The notes below the pieces were generated by a model, which was not told the origin of the DNA, did not search any database, and saw nothing but the letters and a program-made list of their open reading frames with translations. A program made the translations under genes and the position numbers. A stretch of 13,411 nt of DNA from the NCBI GenBank assembly GCA_902464485.1, contig CABQJJ010000043.1, positions 1-13,411 of the forward strand. Direction: 5' to 3'. Source of the stretch: an uncultured Collinsella sp. GTDB lineage: Bacteria; Actinomycetota; Coriobacteriia; Coriobacteriales; Coriobacteriaceae. Of the stretch, positions 1 to 12,254 are shown one piece after another (within the stretch, counting starts at the first letter, position 1; each line of letters opens with the position of its first letter).

Positions 1-479
1 GTCTCTGCTGCCGGCTTGTAGTAGTTAACACCATTTGGATTGGACAACGTAAACGTCACGGCACCGCAACCGCTTTTATCGATAGCCATATCATGAATGT
101 CGAGTGTATAGCCGTTGCCCTCGACGGACAGATTGACCTTCTGTACTGAACCCTCCAAGCTTTGGGGCGCGATACCATCACCAAACTCTCTGGTGTAGGT
201 ATATTTAGTCCCCGACGAGCCATCTTGAGTCCAGGTAATGGACTCTCCGTTGCCATGGTTTCCCCAGGCAGAGGCAAAATAGCTGGAATTGACGACGGCG
301 TAGGCGACCCCTCCGGTCGCCAGCACTCCGGCAAGGCATCCGATCACGGCAACATACAGAGGCTTCGCGTGACCCTTTCGGCGAAGCGGCTCACCAGCAG
401 CGGCATAAAGAACACGGTCAGCAAGATCGCTATCGGCTTGGACGGACTCGAAGGCCTGCTTGATTTGGTTGGATTTCAC
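1..479 (-). CDS. Putative anti-sigma factor, single-pass membrane protein (3' end outside window)
   Basis: I translated this gene by hand from a GTG start at 479. It stays open for 159 codons and runs off the left edge. A GGAGGG ribosome site sits 5 bases upstream of the GTG, inside the sigma gene, and the two coding regions overlap by 50 bases, so translation is probably coupled. The N-terminus begins MKSNQIKQAFESVQADSDLA. About 40 cytoplasmic residues precede one hydrophobic segment at about residues 41-63 (PLYVAVIGCLAGVLATGG). The remaining part is predicted to be outside the cell and is rich in Gly, Ser, Thr and Tyr, like the extracytoplasmic parts of DUF4179-type proteins found beside ECF sigma factors. 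The role follows from topology and position: the short cytoplasmic part would hold the sigma factor and the outer part would sense a signal. No zinc anti-sigma motif (HxxxCxxC) is visible. It could instead be a regulated lipid- or wall-linked protein. Confidence 0.72.
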   Translation of the reverse strand, partial: MKSNQIKQAFESVQADSDLADRVLYAAAGEPLRRKGHAKPLYVAVIGCLAGVLATGGVAYAVVNSSYFASAWGNHGNGESITWTQDGSSGTKYTYTREFGDGIAPQSLEGSVQKVNLSVEGNGYTLDIHDMAIDKSGCGAVTFTLSNPNGVNYYKPAAE

Positions 480-948
480 GGTCGCCCTCCTCTAGGATGA
501 ACTTGAGCTTCGATCTACCGCGAGCTAAACGCGTTCGAACGGTCGCGGCTGGCACATGCAATAACTCGGCAATCTCTGAGGTCGAAAAGCCCAGATAGTA
601 ATAGAGCACGATGGGGATACGGAATCGTTCCGGAAGCCGCATGACGTCTAATAGGACGGCCTTGGTCTCATCCTGCGCCGTCGAAAGCGAATCGGCCAGG
701 TTCTCAATATCCTCCACACGCCTCCATGGCTTTCGAAAGAGCGATTTGCATTCATTGATCGTGACCCGGATAAGCCATCGACGAAGATGTTCCCAGCTTT
801 CAAAATGCGTATCGCTTTTGAGTAACTTTAGAAAGACGTCTTGAGCGACATCGTCGGCGTCGGCGCGATCGCGCAGGTACGTCAAAGCGATTCGGAACAC
901 GACATCCCGGTGGTCCTCGACCGCCTGTCTAAAAGCTTGTTCTTCCAT
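430..948 (-). CDS. ECF-type (group IV) sigma-70 family RNA polymerase sigma factor
   Basis: This 172-residue protein is the usual length for an ECF sigma factor. Region 2 is at about residues 16-45 (VFRIALTYLRDRADADDVAQ followed by DVFLKLL), which binds the beta' clamp and the -10 element. A tryptophan-rich stretch (WEHLRRWLIRVTINECKSLF) follows at about 52-71. Region 4 is at about 107-153, with the helix-turn-helix GFSTSEIAELLHVPAATVRT that would read the -35 element. Regions 1 and 3 are absent, as expected. I chose ATG at 948 rather than the GTG at 954: the GTG lies inside the GGGAGG ribosome site, whereas the ATG is spaced 5 bases from it. The 3' end overlaps the putative anti-sigma gene, the common arrangement for sigma/anti-sigma pairs. 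It lies downstream of the rpoC terminator, so it should have its own promoter. The target promoters cannot be told from the window. Confidence 0.9.
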   Translation of the reverse strand: MEEQAFRQAVEDHRDVVFRIALTYLRDRADADDVAQDVFLKLLKSDTHFESWEHLRRWLIRVTINECKSLFRKPWRRVEDIENLADSLSTAQDETKAVLLDVMRLPERFRIPIVLYYYLGFSTSEIAELLHVPAATVRTRLARGRSKLKFILEEGDREIQPNQAGLRVRPSR

Positions 949-1114
949 AATCACCTCCCGGTGACGTTAATGGTTCTCGATGAGGCCCTCACCATAGATA
1001 CGCTCTTGCCGGACTAAATGTTTCAAATTCAAGCAGGGAAAACCTACCAAAATTAATCCGTCCCTTTTTGGCAAGGGATCAACGGAACGCAACAGGTTGA
1101 TCATACGCAAGCGA
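949..1114 (-). other. Upstream region of the sigma gene, no confident promoter
   Basis: Together with the palindrome and hairpin described separately this makes a gene-free gap of about 310 bases. It is more AT-rich than its surroundings (about 1010-1070) and must hold the sigma gene promoter. Several -35-like words (TTGATC, TTGCCA, TTGAAA on the minus strand) lack a well-spaced -10 partner, so I do not call one. A small inverted repeat, TCCCTT/AAGGGA at 1061-1066 and 1073-1078, could be an operator or a leader hairpin. An autoregulated ECF-type promoter is possible but no sequence here proves it. Confidence 0.35.
954..959 (-). promoter_or_regulatory. Ribosome binding site of the sigma gene
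   Basis: GGGAGG, continuing as GGGAGGTGATT before ATG at 948. The strong match to the 16S 3' end decides the start, since the in-frame GTG at 954-952 overlaps the site itself. Confidence 0.75.
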
Positions 1115-1214
1115 GCGGCCCCCAGAGCGTACAAGGTGGCATGAAAAAGGCAGGGCATTGACCTTCTGGTCATGCCCTGCCTTTTGAATGACAGATTGTA
1201 GCTCTGGGGGCCGC
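1115..1214. repeat. 100-bp nested palindrome around the rpoC terminator
   Basis: Outer arms of 14 bp match perfectly: GCGGCCCCCAGAGC at 1115-1128 and its reverse complement at 1201-1214. After one bulged base at 1129 the pairing continues for five more bases (TACAA 1130-1134 with TTGTA 1196-1200). The arms enclose the intrinsic terminator at 1144-1185, so the whole folds as a stem carrying a second long stem. It may be a composite terminator, an RNA-stabilising 3' structure or a small dispersed palindromic element. Confidence 0.8.
1144..1185 (-). terminator. Intrinsic terminator of rpoBC, possibly bidirectional
   Basis: Arms AAAAGGCAGGGCAT (1145-1158) and ATGCCCTGCCTTTT (1172-1185) pair fully. 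After one bulged T, GACC/GGTC extends the stem and TTCT forms the loop. On the minus strand the stem ends in five T residues (1148-1144), about 75 bases after the rpoC stop. The plus strand also ends in TTTT, so it could stop transcription from either side. Confidence 0.88.
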
Positions 1215-1230
1215 GCAGCGACGGAGGTCG

Positions 1231-1252
1231 CCGCCGTTCGTTAGAACGGCGG
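1231..1252 (-). other. Hairpin directly after the rpoC stop codon
   Basis: CCGCCGTTC (1231-1239) and GAACGGCGG (1244-1252) form a perfect 9-bp stem with a 4-base loop, only 6 bases beyond the rpoC stop. No T tract follows on the minus strand, so I read it as a 3' mRNA-protecting structure and not as the terminator. Confidence 0.6.
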
Positions 1253-1258
1253 AACTAG

Positions 1259-5734
<4,476 letters not shown>

Positions 5735-5740
5735 AGTCAA

Positions 5741-9232
<3,492 letters not shown>

Positions 9233-9268
9233 CAGGTTTTTCCTCCTTCACGGAAATGCTCGGTGGGT

Positions 9269-9289
9269 TGGCGAGGCATAGCTTCGCCA
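9269..9289 (-). other. Hairpin in the rpoB 5' leader
   Basis: TGGCGA (9269-9274) and TCGCCA (9284-9289) form a 6-bp stem with a 9-base loop. It lies between the predicted rpoB start point and the ribosome site and could tune mRNA stability or translation. I do not recognise it as a known regulator. Confidence 0.4.
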
Positions 9290-9305
9290 GTTATCGCAAC
9301 CTAAT

Positions 9306-9333
9306 AGTTTATCAGGTACCGACCGTTGGGCAA
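9306..9333 (-). promoter_or_regulatory. Predicted rpoBC promoter with extended -10
   Basis: On the minus strand, TTGCCC (9333-9328) and TAAACT (9311-9306) are 16 bases apart, and TGA directly precedes the -10, making an extended -10 (TGATAAACT). The start would fall near 9299, giving a leader of about 65 bases. A separate rpoB promoter is expected because galU ends in a strong terminator at 9467-9499. Confidence 0.6.
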
Positions 9334-9410
9334 GAAAAGCCTTGACGCGATTGAGTTTTTGGAGTAGCAAAGTTTTTCGACGGAAAACACGCAGGTAGAT
9401 GTATGTGTAT

Positions 9411-9424
9411 CGAACATCTGTTCA
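9411..9424. promoter_or_regulatory. LexA/DinR-like (SOS box-like) palindrome upstream of rpoB
   Basis: CGAACATCTGTTCA keeps both half-sites of the Gram-positive SOS box (CGAAC-N4-GTTC) and matches CGAACRNRYGTTYC at 12 of 14 positions. It lies about 75 bases upstream of the predicted rpoB -35, between the galU terminator and the promoter. Such a short match can arise by chance. Confidence 0.3.
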
Positions 9425-9466
9425 TATATTTTCTGTGAACAGGGAGCCAGCAATCGCAGCTCTTAT

Positions 9467-9499
9467 AAAAAACGGGCGCGAACCGAAGTCCGCGCCCGT
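9467..9499 (-). terminator. Intrinsic terminator of galU
   Basis: Arms ACGGGCGCG (9472-9480) and CGCGCCCGT (9491-9499) pair perfectly. Read on the minus strand the stem extends inward through GAC/GTT to a TTCG tetraloop, about 12 pairs in all, and six T residues follow (9472-9467). This should separate galU from rpoB transcription efficiently. Confidence 0.93.
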
Positions 9500-9519
9500 A
9501 AATGTCGATGCCCGAAGGC

Positions 9520-10428
9520 TTACTTACGCATCAATCCGCCGCGCTCGTCGATAGCGTCCCAGAAGGCATCGGCAAAGCGGGGGTCGCTTGCAGCCATGAG
9601 GGCGTTGGTGGCCATCCAACCAGAGGGAGTGCCGGTGTCGTAGCCCGACAGCGGGTCGATGACGACTGCATACATGGCCTCGCGGTCGAGCGAACGGGCC
9701 ATGGCGTCGGTGAGCTGGATCTCGCCGCCCTTGCCGGCCTGCTGATCTGCCAGCAGGTCCATGACCAGCGGGCTCAGCAGGTAGCGACCGACGATGTACA
9801 GGTTGGACGGAGCCGCCTCGGGAGCGGGCTTCTCAACCAGACCGCCGATGCGCCAGACAGCACCGGGCTCGGCATCGGCAACGTCCTCGGCGCCCTCGAG
9901 CGAACCGACGCGCTCGCCGGCGATAACGCCGTAGCGGCTGACTTCCTCGGGCGAGCAAGCGGCGACGGCGATAACCGAAGCGCCACCGTGCTCCTTAGAA
10001 ACGGCGAGCATCTTGTCGCAGATGTCGCGGTTAGGCACAACGTAGTCGCCCAGAAGAACCAGGAAGTTCTCCCCTGCCACGGCGTCGGCAGCAGAGCGGA
10101 TAGCATGGCCGAGGCCCTTGGGCTCGTACTGATAACGGAAGTCGACCGGCATACCGCCAGCGTGGGCGACGGCATCGGCATAGGCGTTCTTGCCGCGCTC
10201 GCGCAGCAGGTTCTCGAGCGAGCGATCGGGCTGGAAGTAGCTCAGCAGCTCGGGCTTACCGGGAGAAGTAACGATGATGGCATCGTCGACCTCCTCGGGC
10301 TCGAGCGCCTCCTCGACGACGTACTGAATGACGGGCTTGTCGAGCACCGGCAGCATCTCTTTGGGCGTGCACTTGGTGCCAGGCAGAAAACGCGTGCCAA
10401 GACCGGCGGCGGGGATGATTGCCTTCAT
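9520..10428 (-). CDS. galU: UTP-glucose-1-phosphate uridylyltransferase
   Basis: The enzyme makes UDP-glucose and pyrophosphate from UTP and glucose-1-phosphate in the cytosol, feeding galactose use and the synthesis of glycolipids, wall polysaccharides and capsule. The protein has 302 residues, the normal GalU length, starting MKAIIPAAGLGTRFLPGTK with the nucleotide-binding GxGTRxLP loop and a PKEMLPVLDKPVIQYVVEEA block. Later come LLGDYVVP, RYGVIAGE, the VEKP segment, SNLYIVGRYLLSP, GGEIQLTDAM and YDTGTPSGWM, all in the family order. The frame is open a further 28 codons upstream, but that stretch has no family similarity and would begin almost at the predicted start point, so ATG 10428 is chosen. 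Its ribosome site (AAAGGA, about 13 bases away) is weak. Own promoter and own terminator make it a one-gene unit lodged between rplL and rpoB. Confidence 0.95.
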   Translation of the reverse strand: MKAIIPAAGLGTRFLPGTKCTPKEMLPVLDKPVIQYVVEEALEPEEVDDAIIVTSPGKPELLSYFQPDRSLENLLRERGKNAYADAVAHAGGMPVDFRYQYEPKGLGHAIRSAADAVAGENFLVLLGDYVVPNRDICDKMLAVSKEHGGASVIAVAACSPEEVSRYGVIAGERVGSLEGAEDVADAEPGAVWRIGGLVEKPAPEAAPSNLYIVGRYLLSPLVMDLLADQQAGKGGEIQLTDAMARSLDREAMYAVVIDPLSGYDTGTPSGWMATNALMAASDPRFADAFWDAIDERGGLMRK

Positions 10429-10450
10429 GTTATTCAAAGATCCTTTCGCA

Positions 10451-10487
10451 GGCGCAAAAGCGCCCCATGCGTGCGGCACACAGCCGC
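10451..10487 (-). other. Two hairpins in the galU leader
   Basis: GGCGC-AAAA-GCGCC (10451-10464) and GCGGC-ACACA-GCCGC (10473-10487) lie in the roughly 90-base galU leader, just upstream of the weak ribosome site. Neither is followed by a T tract on the minus strand, so attenuation is not indicated. An effect on translation or mRNA life is possible. Confidence 0.45.
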
Positions 10488-10524
10488 AGACCAAATTGCG
10501 ATACCCAAGCATCTTACCGCTGGA

Positions 10525-10552
10525 ACTATATGTCGCTACAAGGCAGAGACAA
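10525..10552 (-). promoter_or_regulatory. Predicted galU promoter
   Basis: On the minus strand, TTGTCT (10552-10547) is followed after 16 bases by TATAGT (10530-10525), a 5/6 match to the -10 consensus. The start would be near 10518, between the rplL terminator and galU. No operator is recognised. Confidence 0.55.
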
Positions 10553-10675
10553 TTCTTCAGCAGGTCAACGCAAATTATTGCTCGAATGGTGCAATTTTAT
10601 TGCCCAACGGCAGGGCACCCGATACGACGCAAATCACAGAACATGGCAGTTTGAGCAACCGATGCCGAGGGACCG

Positions 10676-10712
10676 AAAAACAAAAAAACGGGGCTCGCAA
10701 TGCGAACCCCGT
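10676..10712 (-). terminator. Intrinsic terminator of rplJL
   Basis: ACGGGG (10688-10693) pairs with CCCCGT (10707-10712). After one mismatch TCGC pairs with GCGA around a 3-base loop. On the minus strand the stem runs into seven T, a G and five more T. It lies about 30 bases after the rplL stop and should end most rplJL transcripts before galU. Confidence 0.93.
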
Positions 10713-10741
10713 CTGCAAAGAAATCTGGCGAGAAAGCCTGA

Positions 10742-11119
10742 TTACTTGAGGGTGACAGCAGCGCCAGCAGCCTCGAGCTTCTCCTTGGCAGCCTCGGCGT
10801 CCTCCTTCTTGGCACCCTCGAGAACAGCCTTGGGAGCGCCCTCGACGACCTCCTTGGCCTCCTTCAGGCCAAGGTTGGTGAGCTCACGGACGGCCTTGAT
10901 GACCTGGATCTTGTTGTCGCCGAAGCCCTCGAGCACGACGTCAAACTCGGTCTTCTCCTCGGCCTCAGCAGCGCCAGCAGCGGGAGCGGCGACAACGGCG
11001 GCAGGAGCAGCGGCGGAAACGCCGAAGGTGTCCTCGATAGCCTTGACGAGCTCGGAAGCCTCGAGAAGGGTCATTTCCTTAAGAGCATCGATGATCTCAT
11101 CGGTGGTAAGCTTAGCCAT
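10742..11119 (-). CDS. rplL: Large ribosomal subunit protein bL12 (L7/L12)
   Basis: This stalk protein binds L10 as dimers and recruits translation GTPases to the ribosome. The 125 residues have the classic plan: an N-terminal dimerisation part (MAKLTTDEIIDALKEMTLLE, about 1-32), an Ala/Pro-rich flexible hinge (about 33-52), and a C-terminal factor-binding domain containing EKTEFDVVLEGFGDNKIQVI and RELTNLGLKEAKEVVEGAP. A good AAAGGA ribosome site lies 7 bases before the ATG. It follows rplJ by 108 bases containing two strong hairpins, which may help raise L12 output above L10, as the stalk needs several L12 copies per L10. A terminator follows, so unlike the usual arrangement the unit does not clearly continue into rpoB. 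Confidence 0.97.
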   Translation of the reverse strand: MAKLTTDEIIDALKEMTLLEASELVKAIEDTFGVSAAAPAAVVAAPAAGAAEAEEKTEFDVVLEGFGDNKIQVIKAVRELTNLGLKEAKEVVEGAPKAVLEGAKKEDAEAAKEKLEAAGAAVTLK

Positions 11120-11171
11120 TTCTAAGTCCTTTCGGTTTCCGTACGTTATGCACGGAGATCTGTTATGAAGC

Positions 11172-11210
11172 GATGCGCAGGCGCATCAGGGGTGCGGCGT
11201 TGCCGCCGCA
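11172..11210 (-). other. Two strong hairpins between rplJ and rplL
   Basis: GATGCGC-AG-GCGCATC (11172-11187) and TGCGGCG-TTGC-CGCCGCA (11193-11210) are perfect inverted repeats. On the transcribed minus strand the second is capped by GCAA, a GNRA-type tetraloop. No T tract follows, so they are not terminators. They could be RNase processing or mRNA-stabilising sites that set the L10:L12 ratio. Confidence 0.6.
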
Positions 11211-11227
11211 GACGAGGGCAGGCCAAA

Positions 11228-11749
11228 CTAGGCTGCCTTCTGCTCGGAAACCTGCTGAATCGAACGAGCGAGACCAGAGGAAACGCCGTTGACGCAGACA
11301 GCGATGTCGCGAGCGAAACCGGAGATGAGACCGGCGATCTGGCCGAGAAGCTGATCCTTGGTGGGCAGCTCGGCGATAGCCTTAACATCATCAGCGGAAA
11401 CGGCCTTACCGTCGGAGATACCGCCCTTGATCTCAAGGACGCCCTTGGACTTAGCAGAGAAGTCCTTAAGGGCCTTAGCGGCCTCGACCGGCTCGGACTC
11501 GTAGAACACATAAGCGACGGGGCCGGCGAGGATCTCGTCGAGCTCGGGCTGCTCCTGGTTCTTGAGAGCGATCTTGACCAGGTTGTTCTTGTAGACCTTC
11601 ATCTCGGCGCCGCACTCGCGAAGCTGATGACGCAGCTCCTGAGCCTGCTTAACCGTCAGACCGTTGTAGTTGACGACAAACAGACCGGCGTTCTCGGCGA
11701 TACGGGACTCGATCTCTGCAACCTTGTCGATTTTGTACTGCTGGGGCAT
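11228..11749 (-). CDS. rplJ: Large ribosomal subunit protein uL10
   Basis: This protein forms the base of the L12 stalk and, in many bacteria, binds its own mRNA leader with L12 to limit synthesis. The 173 residues are typical. The N-terminal rRNA-binding domain begins MPQQYKIDKVAEIESRIAEN and includes GLFVVNYNGLTVKQAQELRH and the segment KVYKNNLVKIAL. PTKDQLLGQIAGLISGFARD and the C-terminal helix (SSGLARSIQQVSEQKAA) provide the L12-binding end. A strong GGAGGTG ribosome site precedes the ATG. rplK and rplA, which often sit upstream, are absent here; an aminotransferase occupies that place. The roughly 210-base leader carries an L10-type regulatory structure and a terminator. Confidence 0.97.
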   Translation of the reverse strand: MPQQYKIDKVAEIESRIAENAGLFVVNYNGLTVKQAQELRHQLRECGAEMKVYKNNLVKIALKNQEQPELDEILAGPVAYVFYESEPVEAAKALKDFSAKSKGVLEIKGGISDGKAVSADDVKAIAELPTKDQLLGQIAGLISGFARDIAVCVNGVSSGLARSIQQVSEQKAA

Positions 11750-11814
11750 AAATTACACCTCCTCGAATTCTTTCCGGGCACGGTCCGCCACAAGGACGTG
11801 ACGGGGGCATGTCC

Positions 11815-11851
11815 AAAAAGAAAGCCCCCGCGCTGCATGAGCGACGGGGGC
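11815..11851 (-). terminator. Leader terminator (attenuator) of rplJL
   Basis: GCCCCCG (11824-11830) pairs with CGGGGGC (11845-11851), with CGCT/AGCG inside and a short loop. On the minus strand TTTCTTTTT follows (11823-11815). It lies in the leader about 65 bases before rplJ, so transcription must pass it to reach the genes, consistent with attenuation coupled to the L10 leader directly upstream. Confidence 0.85.
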
Positions 11852-11945
11852 GAGAAGACATATCTACTCGACCACCTCGGCTGGCGGGATATCCCATTAA
11901 GCTCGCGGGCGATGCCCGTTTGCACCGGCTGTCTCTGGCAGCGGA
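11852..11945 (-). promoter_or_regulatory. L10 leader (autoregulatory mRNA element)
   Basis: The minus-strand transcript contains the landmarks I know from L10 leaders: GAGACAGCCGGTGC near the 5' side, a variable stem (GGGC-AT-CGCCC), then CTTAAT, and CCGCCAGCCGAGGTGG on the 3' side. In known cases the L10-L12 complex binds this structure and represses the operon. Its position, between the rplJ promoter and the leader terminator, fits. The identification is from memory of the family; covariance-model scoring was not possible. Confidence 0.78.
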
Positions 11946-11965
11946 TTCGTGCGTGAACCGAAAGT

Positions 11966-11994
11966 ATTATGGCGGGGACCCCGGCGTCGGTCAA
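11966..11994 (-). promoter_or_regulatory. Predicted rplJL promoter
   Basis: On the minus strand, TTGACC (11994-11989) and CATAAT (11971-11966) are separated by exactly 17 bases, each a 5/6 match to consensus. The start would be near 11958, just before the L10 leader. The -35 box overlaps the left outer arm of the long palindrome at 11991-12193. Confidence 0.75.
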
Positions 11995-12193
11995 CGGGCG
12001 CGAGGATTCGTCCACAAACCCTGCATACGCTCCGGTTCGAGGGGACGGGTCGAGATTTTCGCTCGGTCAAGTCCTGGGCTCGCTCGGAAAGCACATTAAG
12101 TGCTTTCCGGCTCGTGCGGAATCTACGAAAATCTCGACCCGTCCCCTCGAACCGGAGCTGCGGTAACTTTGCTGCGAATCCTCGTGTCCGTTG
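11991..12193. repeat. Nested long palindrome between aminotransferase gene and rplJ promoter
   Basis: Three concentric inverted repeats are visible. The middle pair is a perfect 33-bp repeat at 12029-12061 and 12126-12158 (starting GCTCCGGTTCGAGGGGACGG). Inside it is a perfect 10-bp hairpin, CGGAAAGCAC at 12085-12094 with GTGCTTTCCG at 12100-12109, loop ATTAA. Outside it CGAGGATTCG (12001-12010) pairs with 12174-12183, extended by TCAACGG (11991-11997) with CCGTTGA (12187-12193). It fills most of the gene-free 505 bases between the two genes. No coding sequence of its own is credible. It may be a palindromic repeat or MITE-like element, or a 3' structure of the aminotransferase mRNA; no T tract marks it as a normal terminator. 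Confidence 0.9.
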
Positions 12194-12254
12194 AGCGGCG
12201 CGCCCCACGCATAACCCTTATGTCGGTGGGCTGATGGGTTGGGTCCCGTTGGGC

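Noticed and set aside
56..334. A 92-residue minus-strand open frame near the left edge
   Set aside because: It is out of frame with the GTG-started membrane protein, which has a ribosome site, a transmembrane segment and a sensible position after the sigma gene.
967..1173. A 68-residue minus-strand open frame between rpoC and the sigma gene
   Set aside because: It begins inside the rpoBC terminator hairpin, has no good ribosome site and resembles no family I know.
1231..1252. The hairpin right after rpoC as the main terminator
   Set aside because: The stem is perfect but no T tract follows on the minus strand. The T-tract hairpin at 1144-1185 is the better terminator.
10429..10512. A longer galU with 28 extra N-terminal residues
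   Set aside because: The extra residues lack family similarity, cover two leader hairpins and would start almost at the predicted transcription start.
9502..10749. A 415-residue plus-strand open frame over galU and its leader
   Set aside because: It lies antisense to galU and runs through the galU promoter region and the rplL terminator. The galU motifs identify the true strand.
11809..12208. Several overlapping small open frames on both strands around the nested palindrome
   Set aside because: They are translations of the palindrome arms and the L10 leader. The same peptide-like words recur in different frames because the arms repeat, not because a protein is encoded.
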